Assembly: GCA_002729595.1 (NCBI GenBank)
Contig: PBYL01000213.1
Location: 1 to 36,806, forward strand
Direction: 5' to 3'
DNA length: 36,806 nt
DNA from: Thalassovita sp.
GTDB lineage: Bacteria > Bacteroidota > Bacteroidia > Cytophagales > Flammeovirgaceae
Under the pieces are notes generated by a model that worked only from the letters and a program-made list of their open reading frames with translations, was not told where the DNA came from and searched no databases. Made by a program: the position numbers and the translations under genes. This document shows positions 15,824-23,757 of this stretch, piece after piece; positions within the stretch are counted from its first letter, which is position 1, and each line of letters begins with the position of its first letter.

Positions 15824-16144
15824 TTAGTTTTTTAAAATATTCTGGACTTCCAGAATGGTGGAGGTATTTTCCATTACATGGTGTAGTTTGGAAAGCTCAC
15901 GTAAGCTGAACATAAATGCCATATTCGCCACAGAAGTACTTACCACAATATTTCTGCAATGAGGGCACTTATCACGATTGGCACCATTTAAAGTGTTTTC
16001 TACACAGCATTTTAACTGGTAGAATTCTTTAGATAGCAGTTTCAGACATACATTCCCGAAACTTATCTGTATGGCAGCAGTCTTTTCACATTGAGCCGAA
16101 TAGGCATAATCATTTTCGTCAATTAATTTGAATGATGTTGACAT
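15824..16144 (-). CDS. Small Cys-rich protein directly upstream of hmuR, paralogue of the 11953-12288 protein
   Basis: A 106-aa protein from the ATG at 16142-16144; the open frame extends upstream only through a TTG, which I reject. It follows the layout of the CxxC protein at 11953: an N-terminal repeat (AQCEKTAAIQISFGNVCLKLL, then FYQLKCCVENTL) and a C-terminal repeat (RNIVVSTSVANMAFMFSLRE, then the EVQNILKN end). It has lost the second Cys of the first CxxC, gained a C-P-H-C in the linker (KCPHCRN) and a CC pair. No signal peptide is present. The stop is 2 bp from the hmuR start, so it is translated with the receptor. A cytoplasmic heme or metal chaperone or regulator is possible but unproved. 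Confidence 0.7.
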   Translation of the reverse strand: MSTSFKLIDENDYAYSAQCEKTAAIQISFGNVCLKLLSKEFYQLKCCVENTLNGANRDKCPHCRNIVVSTSVANMAFMFSLRELSKLHHVMENTSTILEVQNILKN

Positions 16145-16179
16145 CTCTAAATTTTTTTGATGATATGATGCTGTAACTG

Positions 16180-16219
16180 ATTGCCTGATGAGCAAACCGG
16201 AAAGTCTGCTTCAGGCAAT
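16180..16219 (-). promoter_or_regulatory. Leader hairpin before the small Cys protein / hmuR / hmuY unit
   Basis: ATTGCCTGA (16180-16188) and TCAGGCAAT (16211-16219) form a perfect 9-bp stem with a 22-nt loop, 36 bp upstream of the ATG. A second small repeat ATTACTG / CAGTAAT lies further upstream at about 16270-16290. The 265-bp gap after hmuS also probably holds a promoter, but I could not identify one. Confidence 0.45.
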
Positions 16220-16409
16220 TCAGTTGATGTTTTTTGATCTTTAAAATCTACCCAATACAAAGCCGGGATTACTGAAAAAAGCAGTAATCGATATTTGATT
16301 GATACAATTGTTGAAAACTATTATATAGTAATTAGCGGCTTACATAAGTCCGGCATTTGTGATAGAAATTGATGTTAGAAAGTATATGGCTTTCACTTTC
16401 TCTATTTAT

Positions 16410-17504
16410 TTAGCTTACTACTTTAGCAAATGAATCTGATAGGTTATTTACTAATGCTTTCCATTCTTTTGTTTGAGGAATACCCGGTTTCCTTATTCCA
16501 AAAAATTGCGCAATCATTTCTTTGTTGGCATCAAAAACCTCTATAGAAATTACTGAACCGTCTGTAGTTGGTTTTTCTACTACCCAAGCACTGTCGACTA
16601 AATCTGCTCTTAAGTGCATGTTAAAATCTGGGTCTAGTACATTTAACCAGCGTTCTGCACCAGTGTGACCTCTTTCTAACAATCGAATGGTTCTTACTTT
16701 ATCTTGATGGATTTGTAGATTACCTCTGTTGCCTGCAAAAATCATAATAGGTAATTTTTGCTTTGCAGCTTCTTCTAATAAAGGTTGAATGCTTTCTGTA
16801 CTTATTTGCTGAGTAAACTTGCCTTCTGCCAATTCCAAAGCATGGTAGCGATGCACATTATGCTTTCTTAATAAAGGGAAGAAATCGTGTGTATCTTTCA
16901 AATTAGCCCAAGCTTCTAATAACACCTCTGCATTTGGGTTTGCATCAAACTCAATCGGTTCATATGAACTTACCTCTTGTGCTTTACTTTGATTTTCAGC
17001 TTTAAAGTCAACTACGATCTGCTCATAAGCTTCGTAATTGCTTTTGTCTTGCAGATAAATTTTAGTTACCGCATTTCCTTCATGATCAAAAACTTGAATA
17101 CTAGTTAGCTGGCGGTCTCTTTTCATTTGCTTAACAGCAAAAGCTACATACCAAGACTTTAAAAATACCCTTGTTTCAATAGGACCAATTACAGTTCCGA
17201 TTTTATGGTCGCCTCTACCAAATACACTTACTTTTTCAAATGCTCCTTTGTGTTCGAGAATACAAGCATCGTTTCTGGTGAGCGACATTACTCTGCCTAA
17301 CTCAGGCAATCTTTTCAATAAATCTTCCCAGTTAGAATTTAACCTTACGGTTTCTTCATTTAAAGTAGTTGCCAGTAATTGTGCTTCGCTTGAGTTAAGA
17401 GCAATTGCTGCTTCTCTTATTCTGATGCCCGGTTTTTCTTCTTCCAGTGCTTTCCAGGCTTTGTAAAGCTCTTCTGGTGATTGTGTTTTAGCTAAATTGT
17501 CCAT
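16410..17504 (-). CDS. hmuS: Hemin-degrading / heme-trafficking factor, HemS-HmuS-ChuS family
   Basis: A 364-aa cytoplasmic protein made of two homologous halves (about 1-185 and 190-364), as is usual for HemS/ChuS proteins of about 350 residues. The second half has the characteristic GNRGNLQIHQDKVRTIR stretch and LNVLDPDFNMHLR, and the first half the matching CILEHKGAFEKVSVFG and VIGPIETRVFLKSW. The family binds heme delivered by the HmuTUV transporter and releases iron or passes heme on. Whether this member opens the ring or only stores heme cannot be read from sequence. Its start overlaps the end of hmuV by 17 bp, so translation is coupled. A weak hairpin (AGAAAGT / ACTTTCT, about 16377-16401) follows its stop. 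Confidence 0.92.
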   Translation of the reverse strand: MDNLAKTQSPEELYKAWKALEEEKPGIRIREAAIALNSSEAQLLATTLNEETVRLNSNWEDLLKRLPELGRVMSLTRNDACILEHKGAFEKVSVFGRGDHKIGTVIGPIETRVFLKSWYVAFAVKQMKRDRQLTSIQVFDHEGNAVTKIYLQDKSNYEAYEQIVVDFKAENQSKAQEVSSYEPIEFDANPNAEVLLEAWANLKDTHDFFPLLRKHNVHRYHALELAEGKFTQQISTESIQPLLEEAAKQKLPIMIFAGNRGNLQIHQDKVRTIRLLERGHTGAERWLNVLDPDFNMHLRADLVDSAWVVEKPTTDGSVISIEVFDANKEMIAQFFGIRKPGIPQTKEWKALVNNLSDSFAKVVS

Positions 17505-18309
17505 ATGAAATTGTATTTAAATTTTTTGTCTGTATGTTTAAAATGGATTTCGGTACAATGATCAGTTGGCCGTTATCTTCAATTAGCTTTACCGGATGCG
17601 AAAATGTTTCTTCAATTACATCGGTGGTAGCTACCTCATTACAAGCACCATAGGCAACTGTTTGACCTTCCTTTAAAAATAAGATATCATCTGCATACTG
17701 AATCGCCAGATTAAGATCGTGTAAAATGGCCAGTACACCAATATGTCGATTGCATTGTTTTTTGGCCAGAGCCAATAATGCATGTTGCTGAGCCAAATCG
17801 AGACTTGATGTAGGCTCATCGAGTAACAAATATTTTGGGTCAGGTGAGTTATGTAGCAACTGAGCAATTACTCTTGCCATTTGCACACGCTGCTTTTCTC
17901 CTCCTGATAGTGTTTGATAATGGCGACCTTTGTATTTTTCTAAACCTGTTAAAGCAATAGCCTTATCAATTACTTCTTCTTTTGCTGCTGAACTGTCTTT
18001 AAAAGCATATCTGCCAATTTCAATCACTTGTTCAATCGTAAAAGGGAAGTTTACCACTGTGTGTTGAGGAAGTATGGCTCTCAGTTTAGATAATTCATGA
18101 TTCTTAAAATTGCTGATGTTTTTTCCATTGAGTTTTACTTCGCCAGCAAATTTCTTTGTTTCTCCTGAAAGTATTTTCAGTAAGGTGGTTTTACCTGCAC
18201 CATTTGGTCCCACTACCGCAGTAAATTTACCCGGCTCAATCTGAAGTGAACAGTTTCTGAGAATGGTTTTTCTACCAATACTTTTAGATATATTGTCGAT
18301 TGTAAACAT
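17488..18309 (-). CDS. hmuV: Heme ABC transporter ATPase
   Basis: A 273-aa ABC ATPase. Walker A is G34-PNGAG-K40-TT, the Q-loop Gln is at 82 (LPQH), the signature is LSGGE at 134-138, Walker B is LLLDE ending at Glu165, and the switch His is H197 (ILHDLN). Length and order match the HmuV/BhuV subgroup, which energises heme import with the FecCD-type permease. It overlaps hmuU by one base (TGATG) and runs 17 bp into hmuS. The last 20 or so residues (after about 250) are an extra tail rich in Ile, Asn and Thr that most family members lack. Its role with the neighbouring permease and binding protein is clear from the gene order. Confidence 0.93.
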   Translation of the reverse strand: MFTIDNISKSIGRKTILRNCSLQIEPGKFTAVVGPNGAGKTTLLKILSGETKKFAGEVKLNGKNISNFKNHELSKLRAILPQHTVVNFPFTIEQVIEIGRYAFKDSSAAKEEVIDKAIALTGLEKYKGRHYQTLSGGEKQRVQMARVIAQLLHNSPDPKYLLLDEPTSSLDLAQQHALLALAKKQCNRHIGVLAILHDLNLAIQYADDILFLKEGQTVAYGACNEVATTDVIEETFSHPVKLIEDNGQLIIVPKSILNIQTKNLNTISYGQFS

Positions 18310-19373
18310 CAGATTAATCTTTTCTTTTTACTTGAAATAAGTAGATAAATGAAAAATGGTGTGCCGATTACAGCAGTAACTACTCCTATAGGTAATTCGG
18401 CAGGTATTACGATTGTTCGAGCAAAAATGTCTGCGAGTAAAAGCAAGCAAGCACCGCCAATTGCCGAACATGGTAAAACCAATGTATGATCAGAAGTAAA
18501 ACTGATTCTGATAATGTGAGGCACCACTAAACCCACAAAACCGATAATGCCAGTAAAAGCAACAGAAACACCTACAGCCATGGCACTAAATAACACTGTG
18601 AGTAGCTTCACCTTCTCTACAGATACCCCAGAATGGAAAGCTTCAGACTCTCCCAAAGCGATGGCATTTAGCGATCTACTCATTGTTATGAGGCCTGTGC
18701 AAGCAATGCCAATCAGCGGTAATAGAATATTTAGTTTCTCCCAAGTTGCGGAACTCAGGTCGCCCAAAGTCCAGAAAGTGTAGGAGCGCAACTGGGCATC
18801 GTCTGCATAAAAGATGGCTAAGCCAATAGCAGCTCCGGCTAGTGAGGTAATGGCAACACCTGCCAGAATCAAATACGTTATTTGAGTTTTGCCTTCGAAT
18901 TTACTGAGTTTGAGGGTGAAGACGGTGGCTAAGCCTCCACCCAAAAAAGCAAAAAGAGGCATTATAAAAGTTCTTGATACTTCGAGCAGGGCAGGAGCAA
19001 CTGTTCCCATAAACATGATGACGAAGATCGCGCCCAACGCTGCGCCACTAGATACGCCGATAATTCCGGGTTCAACTAATGGATTTCTAAATAAACCTTG
19101 TAATGCTGCGCCACTAATACCCAGCGCTGCACCCACCGAAACGGTGAGCAACAAGCGCGGTAGTCGGATATTAATTAAAACCAATTCTTTCATCTCATCG
19201 ATACCTGAAACAATGCCTAGCTTTTGAGCAAATACAAGCACAATATCAAAAGGTGATACGGTAACTGAACCGATTGCCAAAGAGCTTAAGAATAGCACGC
19301 TAAACAGCCCTAGCATGAGCAAAATGGTAAGCGTATGTTTTGAGATATTTTTGTTAGTGAGCGCGATCTGCAT
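18309..19373 (-). CDS. hmuU: Heme ABC transporter permease, FecCD family
   Basis: A 354-aa inner-membrane permease with about ten helices. The FecCD/BtuC hallmarks are present: IRLPRLLLTVSVGAALGISG, then LVEPGIIGVSSGAALGAI, and near the C-terminus GFVGLVVPHIIR and ELPIGVVTAVIGTPFF. The last motif is the ATPase-coupling region. It dimerises to form the channel through which heme crosses the inner membrane after release from HmuT. The start is 1 bp from the hmuT stop and the end overlaps hmuV by one base, so the three transporter genes are tightly coupled. The length is normal for the family. Heme rather than siderophore specificity rests on the neighbours hmuT and hmuS. Confidence 0.93.
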   Translation of the reverse strand: MQIALTNKNISKHTLTILLMLGLFSVLFLSSLAIGSVTVSPFDIVLVFAQKLGIVSGIDEMKELVLINIRLPRLLLTVSVGAALGISGAALQGLFRNPLVEPGIIGVSSGAALGAIFVIMFMGTVAPALLEVSRTFIMPLFAFLGGGLATVFTLKLSKFEGKTQITYLILAGVAITSLAGAAIGLAIFYADDAQLRSYTFWTLGDLSSATWEKLNILLPLIGIACTGLITMSRSLNAIALGESEAFHSGVSVEKVKLLTVLFSAMAVGVSVAFTGIIGFVGLVVPHIIRISFTSDHTLVLPCSAIGGACLLLLADIFARTIVIPAELPIGVVTAVIGTPFFIYLLISSKKKRLI

Positions 19374-19374
19374 T

Positions 19375-20214
19375 TTATTCTTCAGTTGGATGAGTTAATT
19401 GAAAAAGTTCTTGTGCAGCTTCTGCAATTCTTGGCCCCCAGTTAGTGAGCTTAATGCCATCTATAGCGATAATCTGTCTTTTTTTGCCAGCAGTAGTTTG
19501 AGCAACTCCGGTTACTTCTAGCACTTTATCAACTCCTCCAACACTTGCCAAACCAGACTCAAAAAAGAGAATATAATCTGGGTTTGTTTTTATGAGTGCT
19601 TCTGCATTGAGTGGTTTATAACCAGATACATCTGGAAGTGCATTTTTTGCACCAGCTAACTCTAAAATATCGAAATCGGTGTCTATACCGCCAGCAATTT
19701 GCATAGCGCCTATTCCTCTAGCATATACACAAAGAACAGTTGGACGGGCTTGGTTAGCATCTACTTTCTGTTTAAGAACGGCCAAATCACTTTCAATTTT
19801 TGAGATAAGTAATTCGCCTTCTTTTGATTGGTCTAAAGCTGCTGCAATGGCTTTTATTCTAGCTTTGGTGCTTTCGAAGTTTCCTTCATTTTCTACTACC
19901 AAAGTTTTAATACCTGTAGATTTAATCTGAGCGATGAGCTCATCTTTTACATAGTCTTTTTCAAAAATTACCAAGTCTGGCTTTTGTGAGATAATACCTT
20001 CTGCGCTAATAGAGCTTCTGTATCCGATAGAAGGCAGCGAAGTGAGCTTAGAAGGATAAAGACTAGTTCGGTCTGTAGCAATAATTTTATCGCAGAAACC
20101 CAGTTCGCAAACTATTTCGGAACTAGAGCTTCCAGCAGTTATAATTCTATCTTGGGCTTTTACAAAAAAGCTTGATAGTAGAAAAAAGGCAAGCGGGATT
20201 ATGTAGTAATTCAT
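19375..20214 (-). CDS. hmuT: Heme-binding periplasmic protein of the ABC transporter
   Basis: A 279-aa protein with a signal peptide (1-20, VKA cleavage) and the class III binding-protein fold of two lobes. The heme-specific TDRTSLYP motif is at 47-54, and SIGYRSSISAEG at 62-73 contains Tyr65, which corresponds to the heme-ligand Tyr of ShuT/HmuT proteins. Siderophore-binding relatives lack this pair. In diderms HmuT takes heme in the periplasm and hands it to HmuUV. It is the first gene of the tuv-S operon; its promoter carries a metal-type operator just downstream of the -7 box (20225-20255). The ATG at 20212-20214 leads straight into the signal peptide. Confidence 0.93.
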   Translation of the reverse strand: MNYYIIPLAFFLLSSFFVKAQDRIITAGSSSSEIVCELGFCDKIIATDRTSLYPSKLTSLPSIGYRSSISAEGIISQKPDLVIFEKDYVKDELIAQIKSTGIKTLVVENEGNFESTKARIKAIAAALDQSKEGELLISKIESDLAVLKQKVDANQARPTVLCVYARGIGAMQIAGGIDTDFDILELAGAKNALPDVSGYKPLNAEALIKTNPDYILFFESGLASVGGVDKVLEVTGVAQTTAGKKRQIIAIDGIKLTNWGPRIAEAAQELFQLTHPTEE

Positions 20215-20224
20215 GTTTATTTTA

Positions 20225-20243
20225 ATTTAGACTAATTCTAAAT
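20225..20243. promoter_or_regulatory. Operator of the heme transport operon
   Basis: A 19-bp palindrome with 7-bp arms ATTTAGA (20225-20231) and TCTAAAT (20237-20243) around a 5-nt centre. It starts about 4 bp downstream of the -7 box on the minus strand, the same placement as the copy at 2211-2234 before the siderophore receptor. Confidence 0.7.
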
Positions 20244-20247
20244 AATG

Positions 20248-20278
20248 CAAGTATAAGCCCGAATTGGATTAGAATCAA
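20248..20278 (-). promoter_or_regulatory. Bacteroidota-type promoter of hmuT
   Basis: On the minus strand a -33 TTG (complement of 20276-20278) is followed after 20 bp by TATACTTG (complement of 20248-20255), one base from TAnnTTTG. The predicted start is about 20241-20244, overlapping the operator. Confidence 0.6.
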
Positions 20279-20655
20279 GGGTTTTAGAGAAAAAATTTTA
20301 TTCACTAAAAAAAATTAGTACCAAATACCTGCTGCGTCTTGTGGAGCCGAATTATCAAATAAATATTTAAGTGAAGCACATTTTTTAAATGCAATTGAGC
20401 TATTGAAGTTTAATTAATCTATCTTAAGATGTAATTAGACTTAGGTACTAACTGAGCGAATAAATTGGAATTGATTTATGAAAACAATAAGCCCATTATA
20501 TGCTTATATTAAGAATTTAGCTTTTGAAATAAAAAGTGCCTAATATGTACTTCTAAACTTATTTTTGTTAATTGTGATATTTCATTGTTAGCTTTAGCTA
20601 AGAAATTAATTTCACTTTTTTAAGAAAACAAACAATTGGCAGTGCACATAATTAG
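20279..20655. other. Divergent intergenic region between hmuT and the histidine kinase
   Basis: No coding frame of note and no strong hairpin. Towards the kinase a TTG followed after 21 bp by TAGCTTTA (about 20575-20606) resembles a promoter with one mismatch in the -7 box, and is the best candidate for the kinase operon. Confidence 0.4.
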
Positions 20656-22617
20656 ATGATCAATCTTGTAAAGAAAAGTAGAGCAAAAATAGTGTTGGTA
20701 ATATCAGGGTTTGCTATGCTTACCAGCATTTTGGTGATTATAGGTTGGTTGTTTGATATTAAATCAGTTTTAAATGTAGTTGCTGGTGGTGCAACAATGA
20801 AGTTTAACACGGCTCTGTGTTTTTTTTTCTCTGCCTTAGGCATCGCATTGTCTTTTGGCAAGAAAGCTACTTTAAAATATGCTAGCATAATATTAGGCTT
20901 TCTGGTGCTGATTATTGGCAGTTTTAGTCTTGCAGAGTACCTGTTCCATTTCCAATCTTTATTAGATAACTTTTTTGTAACCGATCTACTTTCTAGTGCT
21001 TATCCAGGTAGAATGTCTGCTGGTACAGCTTTTTGTTTTGCCATGTTGGGTTTGTCTCTTATAGCAATACATACAGAGCAATTAGTAGTGCTTAAAACGG
21101 TACAACATGTATTAACCCTAGTAGTCATTATAGCATTTGTATCTCTAATTACCTTTATTCTAGAGATACCCACAGTAAACAAAGTGTTTTTTATTAACAC
21201 CATGGCGTTGCATACCTCTCTGCTTTTTATGCTATTGGCTATCAGTTTATCATTAAAAAATATTCATTTGGGATTTACAGCGCTAATTTTTGAAGATTAT
21301 GATGGAAGCAGATTAATTAGAAAGCTAATTCCATTTATAGTTAGCCTCTCCATAGGTTTAACTTATATCTTGTTGACAGTAGTAAATAATCAAACCATTA
21401 ACTACGATTTTGGATTAGTCATTTCTACAGTAGCCTTTGTGCTGATAAGTATCATTTATATATCTATTATTGGGATTAATCTAAACAAGAAAGATATTAG
21501 GTGGAGAGAGCTGCAAAAATCATTAAGAGATACCAATCAGGAACTTGAGTATTATAAGCAAGCACTAGATAAAAGCTCAATTGTGGCTTTTACAGATGCA
21601 AAAGGAATAATTACAGATGTAAACCAAAAGTTCTGTGATATTTCTAAATATGATAAAACTGAGATTATTGGCAAAACACATAAGTTAATTAACTCAGATT
21701 TTCATGATAGGGCTTTTTTTAAAAACCTTTGGGAGACTATTAAAAAAGGCGAAGTGTGGATGGGCGACGTAAAAAACAAAGCTAAAGATGGTTCTTATTA
21801 CTGGGTACATACTTCTATTGTTCCTTTTAAAAATGATACCGGGGAGATATACAGATATTTAGCCATTAGGCAAGATGTAACCAAGCGAAAAGAAGCAGAA
21901 GAAATGTTGGCCTCACAGTATGTGAAAAAGCTAGAGCAAAAAAATGCCGAACTTGAGCAGTTTGCCTACATTGCTTCACACGATTTGCAAGAACCGCTCA
22001 GGTCTGTTACCAACTTTGTAAATATCTTGGTAGAAGACTATCACGATAAGTTTGATGAAGATGGCGCTAAGTATTTGAGGATAATTAGTGATGCCACCGA
22101 GCGAATGAGAAACCTTATCAAATTTTTGTTAGATTATTCAAGATTAGGTCGTGAAAGAAAATTAAGTTTAGTAGATTGTAGTAAAATCTTACAAGAAGCA
22201 ATTGCCGATCTTAATGAATCTATAAATATAGCAGAAGCAGATATTGAGATTGGGAATTTGCCTACATTGTATGTTTTTGAAACTGAGATGCGACAACTAT
22301 TTCAGAATCTTATAAGTAATGCTATTAAGTTTCAAAGAAAAGACTGCAAACCTCAAATAAAAATCAGTGCTCAAAAGCTAAATGATACTTGGATGTTTTC
22401 TGTACAAGATAATGGTATAGGAATAGCCCCAACTCATTTTAACAGAATCTTTCAGATATTTCAGCGATTGCATACTAGTAGAGAATATCAAGGATATGGA
22501 ATAGGGTTACCTAATTGCAAAAAAATTGTTGAACTTCATGGAGGAGAAATTTGGGTTGAATCTGAGGTAGATAAGGGATCAACTTTTAATTTTACAATCC
22601 CAAAATTAGAGTTATGA
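20656..22617 (+). CDS. Membrane sensor histidine kinase with PAS domain
   Basis: A 653-aa kinase. About residues 10-275 form seven or eight membrane helices containing a repeated motif: FNTALCFFFSALGIALS (50-66), SAGTAFCFAMLGLSLI (121-136) and a more diverged NTMALHTSLLFMLLAISLSL (181-200). A PAS domain covers about 298-412 and a short coiled coil 412-435. The HisKA domain has the phosphoacceptor H442 in ASHDLQEPLRS. The catalytic domain shows an N-box (NLISNAIKF, 551-559), G1 DNGIGI (585-590) and G2 GYGIGL (613-618). The signal is unknown. Its stop overlaps the start of the response regulator gene (ATGA), so the pair form a two-component unit without a DNA-binding output domain. Confidence 0.92.
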   Translation: MINLVKKSRAKIVLVISGFAMLTSILVIIGWLFDIKSVLNVVAGGATMKFNTALCFFFSALGIALSFGKKATLKYASIILGFLVLIIGSFSLAEYLFHFQSLLDNFFVTDLLSSAYPGRMSAGTAFCFAMLGLSLIAIHTEQLVVLKTVQHVLTLVVIIAFVSLITFILEIPTVNKVFFINTMALHTSLLFMLLAISLSLKNIHLGFTALIFEDYDGSRLIRKLIPFIVSLSIGLTYILLTVVNNQTINYDFGLVISTVAFVLISIIYISIIGINLNKKDIRWRELQKSLRDTNQELEYYKQALDKSSIVAFTDAKGIITDVNQKFCDISKYDKTEIIGKTHKLINSDFHDRAFFKNLWETIKKGEVWMGDVKNKAKDGSYYWVHTSIVPFKNDTGEIYRYLAIRQDVTKRKEAEEMLASQYVKKLEQKNAELEQFAYIASHDLQEPLRSVTNFVNILVEDYHDKFDEDGAKYLRIISDATERMRNLIKFLLDYSRLGRERKLSLVDCSKILQEAIADLNESINIAEADIEIGNLPTLYVFETEMRQLFQNLISNAIKFQRKDCKPQIKISAQKLNDTWMFSVQDNGIGIAPTHFNRIFQIFQRLHTSREYQGYGIGLPNCKKIVELHGGEIWVESEVDKGSTFNFTIPKLEL

Positions 22618-23018
22618 AAAAATTAAGTTGTATAATGTTGGTAGACGATAATCCTGATGATAATTTTTTTCATGAAAGGATTATTAAAAAGAGTGGTGCA
22701 GCAGAAGTTGTGGTAACAAAAGAGACAGGGTACGAAGCATTAGAATATTTAAAATTACAGCGATTCGAAAAACTGGCGCATCCACAGCTAATATTTCTAG
22801 ATATTAATATGCCTGGCATGAACGGCTGGGAATTTATAGAAGAATACAACAAACTGGCTCCAGATCAACAAGGAGACCATGTAATTGTGATGCTTACCAC
22901 TTCTAAAAACCCAGATGATAGGCAGATAGCAAACAAGAATGCGAAGGTAACTGACTTTAAAAGCAAACCTCTTACAAAAGAAATGCTTGAAGAAGTAATA
23001 GATAAATACTTTGTATAA
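22614..23018 (+). CDS. Single-domain response regulator (Rcp1/CheY-like)
   Basis: A 134-aa receiver domain with nothing attached. The acidic pocket is D11-D12, the phosphoacceptor D63 (FLDINMPG), the switch Thr95/Thr96 (MLTTS) and the conserved Lys118 (KSKPL). The spacing and the GWEFIEEY segment match the Rcp1-type receivers commonly paired with PAS-containing, phytochrome-like or membrane kinases. It overlaps the kinase gene by 4 bp and should receive phosphate from H442 of that kinase. With no output domain it must act by protein contact or as part of a phosphorelay; the target is unknown. Confidence 0.93.
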   Translation: MKKLSCIMLVDDNPDDNFFHERIIKKSGAAEVVVTKETGYEALEYLKLQRFEKLAHPQLIFLDINMPGMNGWEFIEEYNKLAPDQQGDHVIVMLTTSKNPDDRQIANKNAKVTDFKSKPLTKEMLEEVIDKYFV

Positions 23019-23029
23019 TAGACATATTT

Positions 23030-23692
23030 ATGCTGCAGGCAGTCATTTTCGATATGGACGGAGTCATTATAGATTCTGAACCCTTCTGGAAAAAAGCAGA
23101 AAGAGAAATATTTTCTTCAATAGGAGTAAATGTTACCGATGAGCACACCGCCATTACTGCGACCATGACTACCAAAGAAGTTACCGAGTATTGGTTTAAT
23201 TATAACCCTTGGGCAAATTTACCACTCCACGAAGTTGAAAATGCAGTAATCGATAGAGTAGGTGAGCTAATAAATCGCTTAGGCAAGCCAATAGATGGAA
23301 TTTCTGATACGCTTAAATTCTTTAAAGAGCGAAATTTTAAAATTGGTTTAGCAACCAACTCTCCCAAAAAACTGATTCCGATGGTCTTGCAAAAGGTTGG
23401 AATTAGCAGCTATTTCGATGCCATTACTTCTTCAGACGAAGCAGCTCAGGGAAAACCCGACCCGGCAGTGTATTTAACCACTGCGCATAAACTTAATATT
23501 GCACCACAATTTTGTTTGGCTTTTGAGGATTCTGGTTCAGGCTTAAGAGCAGCTAAAAGAGCCGGAATGAAAGCGGTGGTAGTTCCTGCAGCTTTTGAAT
23601 ACGATCATCCTAAGTTCGATATAGCAGATTTAAAGCTTGCAGGCTTTAAGAGTTTCAATGAAAAATACCTCCATTATTTAAGTGAATCTTAG
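23030..23692 (+). CDS. hxpB: HAD-family sugar phosphatase (HxpB/YniC-like)
   Basis: A 220-aa cytoplasmic HAD subfamily IA phosphatase. The catalytic motif is D8-M-D10 in IFDMDGVIIDSEP, motif II is LATNSP, the motif III Lys is in QGKPDPAVY, and motif IV is the acidic pair in AFEDSGSG. A four-helix cap lies between motifs I and II. The overall sequence, including the early SEPFWKKAE, resembles the hexitol phosphatase / 2-deoxyglucose-6-phosphatase group. The exact sugar phosphate is not certain. It lies 11 bp after the response regulator and may share its transcript, though a functional link is not evident. Confidence 0.85.
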   Translation: MLQAVIFDMDGVIIDSEPFWKKAEREIFSSIGVNVTDEHTAITATMTTKEVTEYWFNYNPWANLPLHEVENAVIDRVGELINRLGKPIDGISDTLKFFKERNFKIGLATNSPKKLIPMVLQKVGISSYFDAITSSDEAAQGKPDPAVYLTTAHKLNIAPQFCLAFEDSGSGLRAAKRAGMKAVVVPAAFEYDHPKFDIADLKLAGFKSFNEKYLHYLSES

Positions 23693-23757
23693 GTCTGAAT
23701 TTATGTCAGCTTCAATGAGTTCTTATCAATGTAAATCAGTTTATAAACTCAACAAGA

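Noticed and set aside
15824..16195. Longer version of the small Cys protein starting at 16195.
   Set aside because: It starts with TTG and runs through the hairpin at 16180-16219; the ATG at 16144 gives a protein that aligns with its paralogue.
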